This document shows, one piece after another, positions 43,184-53,069 of a DNA stretch of 64,000 bases; position 1 is the stretch's first letter; each line of letters starts with the position of its first letter. The notes below the pieces were generated by a model, which made no database searches, was not told the DNA's origin, and saw only the letters and a list, made by a program, of their open reading frames with translations. The DNA lies in NCBI GenBank assembly GCA_025408445.1, contig JANYIZ010000046.1:1-64000 (forward strand), written 5' to 3'. A program made the position numbers and the translations under genes. The DNA comes from Frigoribacterium sp. Its GTDB lineage: Bacteria; Actinomycetota; Actinomycetes; Actinomycetales; Microbacteriaceae.

Positions 43184-44128
43184 GTGACCGAAAACGAACG
43201 ACCGACGGGCCAGAGGGTTGTGGCCGTCGTTCCCACCTTTCGTCCCGATGAGGCGCTGCTCGTCGGCCTCCGCGCTCTCGCCCCGCAGGTGGCAATGATT
43301 ATCGTGGTGGACGACGGAAGCCCGGACGACCCGGCGGGGATCCTCGATTTGGCAGGGGAACTCGGCTGTGAAATCGTTCGAAGCGCAAGCAACGACGGGA
43401 TCGCGGCGGCACTCAACATCGGCATTCGAATGGCGCTCACCGACGACGCCGATTTCGTGCTCACACTCGACCAGGACACGGTTCTCCCTGGCCACTACGT
43501 GTCCGACTGTACGACGGCCTTTCGCATCGCGGCTCCGGCCACACGACTCGGTGTCGTCTGCACCGACCGTGTGAACGGCCAACCCTCTATCCCCGAGCAC
43601 TACACGGCCGAGGGACTCGGCCTGGTGCGGGAGGCGATCCAATCGGGCTTTCTCATCAGCGCAGAGTGCCTCAGAGAGTGCGGCCTCTTCGATGAGCGAC
43701 TCTTCATCGATTGCGTCGACACCGAATTCTGCCTGCGGATCGCGCAGTATGGCTACCGGATCGCTGTGGGGCCTGGCACGGATATCAGCCATTCGCTTGG
43801 CGAGCAGGTCGCCCTGAGACCCTTCGGGGTCGCTCGCTTCGATGAGCGGGGACGCCAACGCACCTATGAGTACCACGGCCCTACCCGCCGGTATTTCATC
43901 ACCCGTAACAACATCGACCTCTTCCTACGGTACTCCCGCATCCGCCCGCGTTGGGTACTCTCGGCGATCAAGCGCGAGATCGGACCGACCGTGACCACCA
44001 TCGTCTCGGGGCCACTGCGCTGGCGTCAGCTGGTTGCGACCGTCATCGGCGCGGCCCATGGCCTGATGCGCTTGCGCGGCCCGCTTTCCCCCGGACTGCG
44101 CAAACTCCTGGTCGGGAGGCGCGACTAG
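43184..44128 (+). CDS. Family 2 glycosyltransferase, rhamnosyltransferase-like
   Basis: 314 residues from a GTG. AVVPTFRPDEALLVGLRAL and IIVVDDGSPDD give the nucleotide-binding GT-A core, DFVLTLDQDTVLPG the DxD region, and CGLFDERLFIDCVDTEFCLR the acceptor side, as in RfbF/WbbL-type rhamnosyltransferases. Divergent from the coiled-coil gene and convergent with the next transferase, overlapping it by 4 bp. Confidence 0.88.
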   Translation: MTENERPTGQRVVAVVPTFRPDEALLVGLRALAPQVAMIIVVDDGSPDDPAGILDLAGELGCEIVRSASNDGIAAALNIGIRMALTDDADFVLTLDQDTVLPGHYVSDCTTAFRIAAPATRLGVVCTDRVNGQPSIPEHYTAEGLGLVREAIQSGFLISAECLRECGLFDERLFIDCVDTEFCLRIAQYGYRIAVGPGTDISHSLGEQVALRPFGVARFDERGRQRTYEYHGPTRRYFITRNNIDLFLRYSRIRPRWVLSAIKREIGPTVTTIVSGPLRWRQLVATVIGAAHGLMRLRGPLSPGLRKLLVGRRD

Positions 44129-45141
44129 CTATCGGGTCGCGCCTGGCGCACCCGCTCATGCTCGAGCGAGTGCGCCTCGATCGTTCTGCGGTCGTCGAGT
44201 CGCACCCGCGCCGCGCGGCCGTAGTTGCGCCACTTGGATGCGTGGTACCACGGGTTCACAACTAGCCACCGAAGGGTCGCCCCAATTCCATAGTCGGAAT
44301 CACGGATGATTCGAATCGAGTCTTTCAGGATGCCGTAGCCAGCCCGCAGCACCGCGCCACCGAAGCCATACATCGGGGCGCTCTCATCCACTCGGCGCAT
44401 GGCAAGGGTTTCGTCGAAGATTCGCTTGCCATATTCGCTAAAGCTGAGGTCATTGGAGTGCTCGACACTCGCGTCCGGAGAATATGCCTTACGGTAGCCG
44501 GCCTCGATCAGGTCGCGGGCGAAGGCCATGTCTTCGGAATAAGACAGATCGCGGTAGGGAATCACGTCGAGGAGGAACTCCCTCCGCGTGGCCGAGTTGA
44601 CGTCCGAATAGAAGGCAAGCAGATCCAGCTCCGAGCCGGTGGGCACCCGCTCGGTGCGTTGATAGAGCGCCAGCTCGTCGCCGAATCGCGCGAAGACGGC
44701 CTGGATCTCATACTTCTGCAGGGGAAAACATCCCGGCCGGGGCTCCTGCTTGCCGAATACCGCTACGGCATCCGCTCCGCCGGGGTCGAGCGGCGCGACG
44801 AGAGCGCTGAGCCACCCGGCCGTGCGGGGAAGGGCATCCTGGGTGAGATACGCGACGACCCGCCCGCGGGCGAGTTGTGCGGCCAGATTCCGAGTTTTTC
44901 CATGCCCGAATTCGGAATTGGGGATCTCGTGCAGGCGCACCTCCGGATGGGCGCGCACGATTGTCAGGGTACTGTCAATAGAGCCGGAGTCGATGACAAG
45001 CACTTCGACTGAACCAGCGAAGTCCTGGCGCTCGAGCAGCGAAAGAAGACGATCGAGATACAGTTCACCGTTCAACGTCGGGATGACGACGGTGACATCA
45101 AGGGATGCCACCTGGCGGAGGTGTTGCAGAGGCTCGGTCAC
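44125..45141 (-). CDS. Family 2 glycosyltransferase, rhamnosyltransferase-like
   Basis: 338 residues. VTVVIPTLNGELYLDRLLSL starts the GT-A fold, VIDSGSIDSTLTIV follows, and VVAYLTQDALPRTAGWLSAL holds the catalytic acidic pair. DLSYSEDMAFARDLIEAGYR is the ED motif of inverting GT2 enzymes. Likely adds a deoxy sugar, for instance rhamnose, to a polymer. The start ATG is immediately after the stop of the WsaF-like gene (2 bp gap). Confidence 0.88.
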   Translation of the reverse strand: MTEPLQHLRQVASLDVTVVIPTLNGELYLDRLLSLLERQDFAGSVEVLVIDSGSIDSTLTIVRAHPEVRLHEIPNSEFGHGKTRNLAAQLARGRVVAYLTQDALPRTAGWLSALVAPLDPGGADAVAVFGKQEPRPGCFPLQKYEIQAVFARFGDELALYQRTERVPTGSELDLLAFYSDVNSATRREFLLDVIPYRDLSYSEDMAFARDLIEAGYRKAYSPDASVEHSNDLSFSEYGKRIFDETLAMRRVDESAPMYGFGGAVLRAGYGILKDSIRIIRDSDYGIGATLRWLVVNPWYHASKWRNYGRAARVRLDDRRTIEAHSLEHERVRQARPDS

Positions 45142-46383
45142 TCAGAGAGCCGTTCGCATGGCCTTCTCGAACGAGCCGATGAACTGGCTCGCCGGATCTG
45201 ACCAGTCCGTCTCGCTGACTGCGCGGGCAATTCGCGCGCCATTCTCGACCGCATCCGGCCGGTCGACGATGGCAATCAGCCGTTCAGCGATCGCTCGTGG
45301 GGACATCGGCACGTATTCCACATCCGGACTGTCGAACACCCCGCGAGTGTTCGGGGCGTCGTTGACGACAGGCACCACTCCACTTGCCATCAATTCCATG
45401 GGGAGCAACGACATGTTGGTGAGAGAGAGCACAAGCCCTGCCGCACAGCGGTTATAGATAGCGTCCAGTTCGGCGATGTCCACGGCCTTGTGATTCACAT
45501 AGGGGAACGGCACGTCGTAGCCCGACATGTCCCAACCCACGAGGTTGATTGTGATGTCCGGCCTGAGCCTCGCGACTTCGCTGAGCGCGAGTAGGCCGAA
45601 CTCGGTGGCCCGTCTCGGGGTCGGCGGGCGAGCGTAGAACGCGATCTCGGTGCGGCGAGCGGTGTTTGCGAAGGTGTAGCGGGTGGTGTCGACGGCGAAG
45701 TCGTACGCGTCACACGACATCGCATAGTCGGTGCGCAACTTCTCGCCAAGCCACTGGCCGGCCGCGATTCCGTGGAAGCCGAGGCGGTACGAGTTCTCCG
45801 CGAGCACGTAGTCGCTGCCCTCCGCAAAGAAGAAAGGTTCGAAGTCCTGGGCGAAATAGAACCGCTTCGCAGCGCCCTCGTAACGATACGCGGCGTAGGT
45901 CGCCTCCCAGTCGGAGGCGACGATGGCGTCGTAGCCGGGCGCGAACCCTGTCGCCGGGTCGTAGAGCTTCAGCTCTCCGGCGAGTTCGGGATAGGCACTC
46001 ATGCTCTGCATCATCGACTGGATTTCTTCCAGGTTCACCACCGGGAACTTGCCGGGCGAGTACAGATACACCGTGAGGTCGTGCCCGGCCTCTTCGAGGA
46101 AGCTCATGAATCGAAACGCGTTCTGGTGCCCACCGCTGGTGCGGCTCGGCGGGGTGATCACCCACGCGATCCGGTATTTTCCGTCCGTGCCGGCGATCGA
46201 TTCGCCGTTGAAGTTTCTCGGCTTCGTCCAGTCGACCGCGATGACGTCTTCCCGGTAGACAGAGGAGAGCGGCGTCGCGACGAATGGACTGAAGCGGTTC
46301 GCCAGGTACTTGGCGCTTCGCCAGGCCGTCGACCGCACGCCTTCGGTTTTCAGGCTGGTGAATGCGCGTCCGAGCGCGTTCAT
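45142..46383 (-). CDS. WsaF-like glycosyltransferase (rhamnan synthesis)
   Basis: 413 residues. The N-terminal 70 residues are family-specific, then WVITPPSRTSGGHQNAFRFM begins a GT-B-like fold; YYDF-type aromatic segments (RFYFAQDFEPFFFAEGSDYV) match WsaF and RfbF rhamnosyltransferases. The C-terminal nucleotide-sugar half has LLPMELMASGVVPVVNDAPN. It transfers rhamnose in S-layer or capsule glycans in known systems. Operon with the transferase downstream. Confidence 0.82.
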   Translation of the reverse strand: MNALGRAFTSLKTEGVRSTAWRSAKYLANRFSPFVATPLSSVYREDVIAVDWTKPRNFNGESIAGTDGKYRIAWVITPPSRTSGGHQNAFRFMSFLEEAGHDLTVYLYSPGKFPVVNLEEIQSMMQSMSAYPELAGELKLYDPATGFAPGYDAIVASDWEATYAAYRYEGAAKRFYFAQDFEPFFFAEGSDYVLAENSYRLGFHGIAAGQWLGEKLRTDYAMSCDAYDFAVDTTRYTFANTARRTEIAFYARPPTPRRATEFGLLALSEVARLRPDITINLVGWDMSGYDVPFPYVNHKAVDIAELDAIYNRCAAGLVLSLTNMSLLPMELMASGVVPVVNDAPNTRGVFDSPDVEYVPMSPRAIAERLIAIVDRPDAVENGARIARAVSETDWSDPASQFIGSFEKAMRTAL

Positions 46384-46424
46384 ATGTCGACACTCGAATG
46401 CAGGCTATCCATCACAGCTAAACC

Positions 46425-47588
46425 CTACCGACCCGGGAACTCCGCGACCGCCGCAATGACTCTCGTCACATAGTCCTCCGGCATCCCGGCCCACAAAGGC
46501 AGCCGAACGATCCGACGGGAGAAGTCTTCACTCTGCGTGAGGGGCTGCAATACGCGTCCGTATCGTCGGCCAGCCGGGCTGGAATCGAGAGGAACGTAGT
46601 GGAAAGTCGCGATGATGCCAGCAGCTCGCAGCTGCGAGATCAGCGCAGTCTGCGATTCCCAATCGGGCATGACCAGGTAAAACACGTGAGCGGAGTGAAT
46701 GCCGAGCGGTGGGCTCATCCGTCGCACGCCGTTTTCCGCGGACCACTCTTCGAGCTCCTGCGAGTAACGATCCCAGACCCCGAACCGCGCGTGCTGGATG
46801 TCGTCGAACGACTCGAGCTGGGAGTCGAGGACAGCGGCATTGAGCTCGCTCATCAGGTAACTCGAACCGACCTCCACCCAGCTGTATTTATCGACCTGGC
46901 CGCGCAGGAACTGGGACCGATTGGTGCCCTTCTCCCGCATGATTTCCGCACGCTCCACTAACGAGGGATCATTGATGAGAAGGGCGCCACCCTCGCCGGA
47001 GTGCACATTCTTCGTGTCGTGAAAACTCTGGGCGGCAAGAATGCCGACCGTCCCGAGCCTGTGCTCTCCGATGCTTCCGCCGAGCCCATGGGCATTGTCT
47101 TCAATGACCGGAAGGTCGTGATTTCGAGCGATCGACACAATCGCCTCGACGTCCACCGGAACGCCGCCGTAATGCATGATGGAGATGGCTTTGGTGCGGG
47201 GCCCGATTGCCTCACTCACCTGCTGTGGATCGATGTTGCCGGTGGCAGGGTCGATGTCGACAAACACGCAGGTCGCTCCGGTGCGCGCCACAGCGTCCGC
47301 CGCCGATGGGAAGGTGAAACTCGGCAGGATGACTTCGTCGCCCTGGCCCATGCCGAGGAGGTAGCTTGCCATTTCGAGAGCGTGTGTTCCCGATGTGGTC
47401 AGGAGCACGTGATCAGCCGAGGTGATTTCGACCAGCCGTTCGGTGGCCCGGGCTGTGAAGATGCCGTCGCCGTGGACATGGCCGGAACGAAGCACCTCAG
47501 ACACGTTGGCCAGCTCATTCCCGCTGCTGAATGGCATCGAAAACGGGATGATATCGAGAGCGAGATGTCGGTTCTTATCGATGGTCAT
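46425..47588 (-). CDS. dTDP-4-amino-4,6-dideoxy-sugar transaminase (DegT/DnrJ/EryC1 family)
   Basis: 387 residues, PLP-dependent. The lysine lies in SFHDTKNVHSGEGG, as in WecE/RffA, and the N-terminal GHVHGDGIFTARATERL and EVILPSFTFPSAADAV match that subgroup. It makes a 4-amino-4,6-dideoxyhexose for surface glycan. First gene of the minus-strand set running to 44125. Product identity (fucosamine type or viosamine type) not determinable. Confidence 0.9.
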   Translation of the reverse strand: MTIDKNRHLALDIIPFSMPFSSGNELANVSEVLRSGHVHGDGIFTARATERLVEITSADHVLLTTSGTHALEMASYLLGMGQGDEVILPSFTFPSAADAVARTGATCVFVDIDPATGNIDPQQVSEAIGPRTKAISIMHYGGVPVDVEAIVSIARNHDLPVIEDNAHGLGGSIGEHRLGTVGILAAQSFHDTKNVHSGEGGALLINDPSLVERAEIMREKGTNRSQFLRGQVDKYSWVEVGSSYLMSELNAAVLDSQLESFDDIQHARFGVWDRYSQELEEWSAENGVRRMSPPLGIHSAHVFYLVMPDWESQTALISQLRAAGIIATFHYVPLDSSPAGRRYGRVLQPLTQSEDFSRRIVRLPLWAGMPEDYVTRVIAAVAEFPGR

Positions 47589-47655
47589 GACTCAATTCCC
47601 TTGTTCAGGGATTCGGCCTGACCTGACACAGCCTAGGGTCGACTCCCTGTCGAAA

Positions 47656-47695
47656 CGACGATGCGACTCGCCCCGAGGGGTGAATCGCATCGTCG
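47656..47695 (-). terminator. Stem-loop after ahcY
   Basis: CGACGATGCGA pairs perfectly with TCGCATCGTCG, and the loop contains CCCC-GA-GGGG. On the minus strand it is followed by TTTCG. It lies 43 bp after the ahcY stop and 68 bp before the transaminase gene start, so it probably separates the two transcripts. Confidence 0.75.
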
Positions 47696-47738
47696 CATTC
47701 CGCTCGGCGGTTCCTGCTGGCGAGCGAGCCGGAGATGA

Positions 47739-49214
47739 TCAGTATCGGTAGTGGTCCACCTTGTACGGTCCCTCGACTGGCACACCGATGTAGGCGGCTT
47801 GCTGGCCGCTGAGCACCGTGAGCTTCACTCCGAGGGCATCGAGGTGCAGGCGGGCCACCTTCTCGTCGAGGTACTTCGGCAGCACATAGACCTTGCGCTC
47901 ATAGTTCTCACCGTGGGCATACAGCTCGATTTGGGCGAGCACCTGGTTGGTGAACGATGTGCTCATAACGAAGGAGGGGTGCCCGGTGGCATTGCCCAAG
48001 TTCATCAGGCGGCCCTCAGACAGCACGAGGATGCTGCGGCCGGACGGCAGCCGCCACTCGTGTACCTGTGGCTTGATTTCGATCTTCTCAGTGCCCGCAA
48101 GCTTCTCGAGACCGGCGATGTCGATCTCGTTGTCGAAGTGTCCGACATTTGCGACGATCGCGAGGTGCTTCATCCCGAGCATGTGGTCAACGGTGAGCAC
48201 GTTCTCGTTGCCGGTACCGGTGACGAAGATGTCCACGTCGCCCAGGACATCTTCGATAGTGGTGACCTGGAACCCGTCCATTGCCGCCTGCAGTGCATTG
48301 ATCGGGTCGATCTCGCTCACGATCACGCGAGCACCCTGGCCCTTGAGCGCCTCAGCGGCACCCTTTCCCACATCGCCGTAGCCGGCGACGAAGACGACCT
48401 TACCGCCGATGAGCACGTCAGTGGCGCGATTGAGGCCGTCCGGTAGCGAGTGGCGGATGCCGTACTTGTTATCGAATTTGCTCTTGGTGACGGAGTCGTT
48501 CACGTTGATGGCGGCGAACTGCAGCTCCCCAGCCTTGGCGAGCTCATAGAGGCGGTGCACGCCAGTGGTGGTCTCCTCGGTGACGCCCATGATGTCGGCG
48601 GCGATGGTGGTCCACCGATCCGACGAGGACGCGAGCGATGAGCGAAGGGTGTCGAGGATCACTCGCCATTCGTGGGTGTCATCCGTCGCAGCATCCGGAA
48701 CCGCGCCGGCAAGCTCGTATTCACGACCCTTGTGCACGAGGATCGTTGCATCACCGCCGTCGTCGAGAATCATGTTAGGGCCGCTGAAGCCCTCCGCTGA
48801 CCAGTCGAAAATCTGGGTCGTGCACCACCAGTATTCCTCGAGCGTCTCCCCTTTCCAGGCGAAGACAGGAGAACCGGCCGGATTCTCGACGGTGCCCGTC
48901 GGGCCGATGGCAATGGCTGCCGCCGCCTCGTCCTGGGTCGAGAAAATGTTGCAACTGGCCCAGCGCACCTGCGCGCCGAGCGCCACGAGAGTTTCGATGA
49001 GCACTCCGGTCTGCACGGTCATGTGGAGCGACCCGGCGATGCGTGCGCCAGCGAGCGGCTTCGACTCGCCGAATTCCTCGCGGAGGGCCATAAGGCCGGG
49101 CATCTCGTTTTCGGCAAGTCGGAACTGGTGGCGCCCGGCTTCGGCGAGGGAGAGGTCGGCGACCTTGAATTGCAGGGCGGTGCGAGAGGCGGTGCTCGGG
49201 GCAGTGATCGTCAT
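47739..49214 (-). CDS. ahcY: Adenosylhomocysteinase (SAHase)
   Basis: 491 residues. NAD-binding [20 protein letters not shown] and the substrate motifs [13 protein letters not shown] and [13 protein letters not shown] identify it. It hydrolyses S-adenosylhomocysteine to homocysteine and adenosine. Length and the internal insertion around residues 150-190 match actinobacterial forms. The C-terminus KVDHYRY is the family signature. 110 bp separate it from manB. Confidence 0.98.
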   Translation of the reverse strand: MTITAPSTASRTALQFKVADLSLAEAGRHQFRLAENEMPGLMALREEFGESKPLAGARIAGSLHMTVQTGVLIETLVALGAQVRWASCNIFSTQDEAAAAIAIGPTGTVENPAGSPVFAWKGETLEEYWWCTTQIFDWSAEGFSGPNMILDDGGDATILVHKGREYELAGAVPDAATDDTHEWRVILDTLRSSLASSSDRWTTIAADIMGVTEETTTGVHRLYELAKAGELQFAAINVNDSVTKSKFDNKYGIRHSLPDGLNRATDVLIGGKVVFVAGYGDVGKGAAEALKGQGARVIVSEIDPINALQAAMDGFQVTTIEDVLGDVDIFVTGTGNENVLTVDHMLGMKHLAIVANVGHFDNEIDIAGLEKLAGTEKIEIKPQVHEWRLPSGRSILVLSEGRLMNLGNATGHPSFVMSTSFTNQVLAQIELYAHGENYERKVYVLPKYLDEKVARLHLDALGVKLTVLSGQQAAYIGVPVEGPYKVDHYRY

Positions 49215-49324
49215 GCCTCAAGGGTACGCGACAGTACCTGCACCGAACCTGCGATTGTTCACTTTCGTTGCGACCGTTCCCGATCGCCCGGAACCGTCGT
49301 GACGAAGTGCACGATCGGTGGACG

Positions 49325-50743
49325 CTACTCGCGGATGAGCGCGAGCACGGCATCCCTGACGCGTTCCATGACCGCGGGGGTGCCGGCTTCCACGTTCAGG
49401 CGCAGCAGCGGCTCCGTATTCGAGGGACGCACGTTAAACCACCAGAACGGCTCATCCTGGCCGACGATCCCGGTGACCGTGAGGCCGTCCAGTTCATCGA
49501 AGTCACCCACCCCGGTGTACGCCTCGACGATACGGTCGTAGGCGGCCGGGATGTCTGTGACGGTCGAGTTGATCTCCCCGCTCAGGGCGTACGGGGTGTA
49601 CTTCTTTGAGATCGTCGAGACCGGATCCGACTGCGAGCCGAACTCGGCCATGAAGTGCATTGCGGCCAGCATGCCGTTGTCGGCACCCCAGAAGTCGCGG
49701 AAATAATAGTGCGCGGAGTGCTCGCCCCCAAAGATCGCCCCGGTGATCCTCATCTGGTCCTTGATGAGCGAATGCCCGACCTTCGTTCGCACCGGGATCG
49801 CCCCGGCAGCCTCGATCGTCTCTGGCACGATATTCGAGGTGATGAGGTTGTGGATCACGAAGATATCGCCTTCTGGCTGCAGCGCCCGTACCCGGCTGAT
49901 CTCCCGCAACGCCACCACGGCGGCAACGGCGGAGGGGGTGACGGCGCCGCCTTTCTCGTCCACGACGAAGCAGCGGTCGGCGTCGCCGTCGAAAGCGAGA
50001 CCGAGGTCCGCACCGTGGTCGACGACCGCTTTCTGCAGGTCGACGATATTCGCGGGCTCCAACGGGTTGGCCTCATGGTTAGGGAAGGTACCGTCGAGGT
50101 CGAAGTACAGCGGAATGATCTCGATCGGAAGGGCGGGCAATCCGGCGGCAGTGCTGAGCACAGCGGGCACGGTCATCCCTCCCATCCCGTTTCCTGCATC
50201 CACGACGACCCTGATCGGGCGGATTTCGGTGAGATCCACAAGAGATCGAAGGTAGGCCGCGTAATCGGCGATCACGTCGACAGACCGGAATGTGCCTGGC
50301 TTCGAGACCGGCTCGATCGAACCCGCGAGATAGGCCTGTGCGCGGTCGCGAATCGCCTTGAGCCCGGTGTCAAAGCTGATGCCCTGCGCCTTCGGGCGAC
50401 TGAACTTGATGCCGTTGTAGGTGGCCGGGTTATGGCTCGCGGTGAACATCGCAGCCGGGGCATCGAAGTGGCCGGACGCGAAGTAGGTCTCATCGGTCGA
50501 GCAGAGCCCGATGGAGAGGACGTTTCCGCCACGAGCCTGAACTCCCACCGCGAAGGCGGCAGCGAACCCCGGTGACGAGTCACGCATGTCGTGACCGACC
50601 ACGACATCCTTGCCCGCTCCCTCGATCTCATCGACGAACGCAGCACCGAGAGCCTCGACGACCTCCGCGGTGAGTTGGGACCCGACGAGACCGCGCACGT
50701 CGTAGGCCTTGATGAATGGGGCGAGATCAATGAAGGCAGTCAT
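49325..50743 (-). CDS. manB: Phosphomannomutase/phosphoglucomutase
   Basis: 472 residues. The catalytic phosphoserine is S103 in TASHNPATYNG, the metal loop is DGDADRC, the sugar-binding loop is GGEHSAHYYF, and the phosphate loop RPSNTEPLLRL closes the protein. Converts mannose-6-phosphate and mannose-1-phosphate for GDP-mannose and glycans. DUF3499 and metallopeptidase neighbours match the mycobacterial order. Confidence 0.97.
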   Translation of the reverse strand: MTAFIDLAPFIKAYDVRGLVGSQLTAEVVEALGAAFVDEIEGAGKDVVVGHDMRDSSPGFAAAFAVGVQARGGNVLSIGLCSTDETYFASGHFDAPAAMFTASHNPATYNGIKFSRPKAQGISFDTGLKAIRDRAQAYLAGSIEPVSKPGTFRSVDVIADYAAYLRSLVDLTEIRPIRVVVDAGNGMGGMTVPAVLSTAAGLPALPIEIIPLYFDLDGTFPNHEANPLEPANIVDLQKAVVDHGADLGLAFDGDADRCFVVDEKGGAVTPSAVAAVVALREISRVRALQPEGDIFVIHNLITSNIVPETIEAAGAIPVRTKVGHSLIKDQMRITGAIFGGEHSAHYYFRDFWGADNGMLAAMHFMAEFGSQSDPVSTISKKYTPYALSGEINSTVTDIPAAYDRIVEAYTGVGDFDELDGLTVTGIVGQDEPFWWFNVRPSNTEPLLRLNVEAGTPAVMERVRDAVLALIRE

Positions 50744-50765
50744 TCTGCCAATTTACCGCGCCGAT

Positions 50766-50999
50766 TTATTGGGCGCGTCGCTGAGGGTCTTCAGGGGCAC
50801 TGAGCGAGACGTGCCGGATGACCTGCCAGCCCTGTGGAACGGAAAGGCGATCGGAGTGTTTGGCGCAGAGGTCGTAACTGTGCGGCTCGGCAGTGCGGCT
50901 GAGCGGTCCGAGCACGGCCATCGAGTCGGCGTAGACGTAGGTGAGGGTGGACACAGCGTCGGCCGTACACGCGACTTTGCTACACGGTCGACCGTCCAT
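50766..50999 (-). CDS. DUF3499-family protein
   Basis: 77 residues, starting MDGRPCSKVACTADAVSTLT and ending near RHVSLSAPEDPQRRAQ. The cysteine-containing N-terminus (CSKVAC) and the later DLCAKH give a likely metal or iron-sulfur site, as in the actinobacterial DUF3499 family (Rv3258c). It lies 22 bp before manB on the same strand and is divergent from the metallopeptidase gene with 55 bp between them. Function unknown. Confidence 0.88.
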   Translation of the reverse strand: MDGRPCSKVACTADAVSTLTYVYADSMAVLGPLSRTAEPHSYDLCAKHSDRLSVPQGWQVIRHVSLSAPEDPQRRAQ

Positions 51000-51054
51000 T
51001 TGACTCCACCCTAGCGCCGCGGTGGAGCCTGAACTCGCCGCGTACACTTTTACG

Positions 51055-51492
51055 ATGACTCGTTCTCGGATCGTCCGCCCATCGGCGCGACCTGGGTCGC
51101 GCGACCGGCACGGTCGAGGCTTGCGTTCCGCCGTGACGGGGCCAGATCTTCCCCTTTTGCACACCCGGTCGGACCTCTTCGACCTCACCGTCTCGGCCAC
51201 TGCGGAGTACCTCAAGGACCTGTGGCCGGATGAGCTCGCCGGGGTCTCGTTCGAAGTCGCTGGCCTGCCGAGCAAGATCGCGCCCGCTGGCGGTATCGAC
51301 CGCTGGAGTGTGATCGCGCCCGAGAAGCGCGTGATTTTATTCCGTCTTCCGATTGAGCGGCTCGCCCGACTGAATCGAACCGACGACCTGCACCGCCGCA
51401 TGCTCATCGAAAGCTGCGTGTTCCGCGCGGTAGCCGAGTTGCTCGGCAAAGATCCGTGGGACCTCGCTCCCGAGCGCTTCCGCCACCTGTAA
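51055..51492 (+). CDS. Zincin-like metallopeptidase family protein (Rv3259-type)
   Basis: 145 residues from ATG 51055, about 25 Arg-rich residues then a compact domain (VSATAEYLKDLWPDELAGVS, VILFRLPIERLARLNRTDDL, LIESCVFRAVAELLGKDPWD). The family is annotated as a possible zinc peptidase in actinobacteria, but a classical HExxH is not evident; the family places its residues in the helix near the C-terminus. Conserved neighbour of DUF3499. Confidence 0.75.
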   Translation: MTRSRIVRPSARPGSRDRHGRGLRSAVTGPDLPLLHTRSDLFDLTVSATAEYLKDLWPDELAGVSFEVAGLPSKIAPAGGIDRWSVIAPEKRVILFRLPIERLARLNRTDDLHRRMLIESCVFRAVAELLGKDPWDLAPERFRHL

Positions 51493-51518
51493 CCAGGGCG
51501 GCCGACCTGGTCGAAGAC

Positions 51519-53069
51519 CTATGGGTAGATCACGATCGGGCGTGACGCGGGGGCGGATGGGCTCACACTGAAGCCCGCGAGCGTACCGTCTCCGACAAAG
51601 CTGACGGAGAGCGCAAGCGCATCGAAGCCCGTGAGGAAGTAATTCGTTCCGCCGGTCACCGCCTGGGTGACCGTCCTCCCCGCAGGCACGGTGATCGGGA
51701 TGTCAGCCGCTCCCGCGTGGGCCAGGGTGACCACGGCATCCTTCTGTGTCGGATTCGCGAGGTGCAGGAGAGGCGCTGGGCCGGGAGCCACAGTCACCAG
51801 CGCCCGCCGGGACACTCGTGTTGTCGACGTCGACCAGGCGAAATCAGTCTGGCCCGTCGTGCCGACCGTGGAGATTCGCGCCCCGGCGACCAGCGGCTTG
51901 TCGGTGGCGATCGTCACGGTGTAGCTACCGTCGGGATAGGAGTCGAGCGGCACCTCGGTGACGATGCCGGGCTGCACCACGACCCGCACCGGCGTCGCGG
52001 CCTCTGAGCCGTTCTCCGGCACGATCGTGATCTCTGCACGAGCGGAGACGGTGCCAGGCAGATAGAGGCGGATGATCGAGCCCAGGTCGCCGAACCCGCT
52101 TTGGGCCTGACGAGCCGCCACCGCCGCTCCGTTCGAAAGCACGAGGCCCGGAATCAGCGTGAACGTCGAGGGGGCGGCAGAGGCGTCGATTATGTCCACT
52201 CCCCCTGGTTCGAGGGTGCGCACAATTGTCTGCTGAAGGTTGGCGACGACCTGGCCGCCACGGCTCTGTACATGCACGACCGGGGAGATGACATCCGGTG
52301 CGAATCCGGCGAGGGACAGTACGCGCTGCCCGCCCGGAGACACGACGATGCCGTCCGTCCCCGCAGCGATGACGGGGCCGGTTTCGGAGAAGATGCTGAG
52401 GTTCACCGTGGCGACGACGTTGCTCGGATTGCTGAGGGTGACGAGAGTGGTGCGCCCGGTATTGGTCGCACCGCCGACCAGCCAGCTATCGCTGCTCGGC
52501 TCCGCGCACTCCGCAGCCGCAAGCCCGACGAGATCGCCGGATGAGACCGCCTGCACCTGGCTGCCCGAGAGCAGCGGCAGCAGCGATGAGCTGGTCGATC
52601 GCGGAGGAAGCGTGAGCAGGTCGGGCGCGACGCCCGTGGTGCTGTCGGTGGAGGGCAGCGGCGCACGAGTAGCGTTGCCCGCCGACTGGCTGTAGCGCAC
52701 CTCCGGCTTGCCGACGGAGGAGACCGCGGTCGCTGCCTGCCCGGCATCGTCTCCGAGGCGCAGTAACGGCCCCGCGCATACGCGTTTCTGGGGGGATGCC
52801 ACGGGCGTGACGAGCCGGGAGACCGGCGTCACCTGATGACTCGGCAACGGCACAAGAATTGCCGCACCGATGGTGACAGCCGCGACTCCAACGCCGATCA
52901 TGCCGGTGAGGATGCGCGCGCCGAGGAGCACGGCGCCACGGGCGGTGCGTGGCGACTTGGCCACCGGCTCGGCGACATCCTCGACCTCGGTGACGTATGC
53001 GTGAGTCTCGGCGGGTTCCGTCGGTTCAGTCATTTCAGTCGGTTCAGTCGGTTCAGTCGGTTCAGTCAT
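51519..53069 (-). CDS. DUF5719-family secreted/membrane protein
   Basis: 516 residues. I chose ATG 53069, which overlaps the stop of the giant glycosyltransferase as ATGACTGA. Residues 1-20 repeat TEP (9-bp DNA repeat GGTTCAGTC around 53026-53070), then one membrane helix (about 52-75). A large Ser/Thr/Val-rich extracellular part of beta-sandwich repeats follows. DUF5719 proteins sit next to this glycosyltransferase in many actinobacteria. No catalytic motif seen. Confidence 0.85.
   Translation of the reverse strand: MTEPTEPTEPTEMTEPTEPAETHAYVTEVEDVAEPVAKSPRTARGAVLLGARILTGMIGVGVAAVTIGAAILVPLPSHQVTPVSRLVTPVASPQKRVCAGPLLRLGDDAGQAATAVSSVGKPEVRYSQSAGNATRAPLPSTDSTTGVAPDLLTLPPRSTSSSLLPLLSGSQVQAVSSGDLVGLAAAECAEPSSDSWLVGGATNTGRTTLVTLSNPSNVVATVNLSIFSETGPVIAAGTDGIVVSPGGQRVLSLAGFAPDVISPVVHVQSRGGQVVANLQQTIVRTLEPGGVDIIDASAAPSTFTLIPGLVLSNGAAVAARQAQSGFGDLGSIIRLYLPGTVSARAEITIVPENGSEAATPVRVVVQPGIVTEVPLDSYPDGSYTVTIATDKPLVAGARISTVGTTGQTDFAWSTSTTRVSRRALVTVAPGPAPLLHLANPTQKDAVVTLAHAGAADIPITVPAGRTVTQAVTGGTNYFLTGFDALALSVSFVGDGTLAGFSVSPSAPASRPIVIYP

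Noticed and set aside
49215-49324. Possible SAH riboswitch before ahcY
   Set aside because: The 110-bp leader shows no recognisable SAH-riboswitch core by eye; only a short GGTTCC-type self-complementarity is seen.
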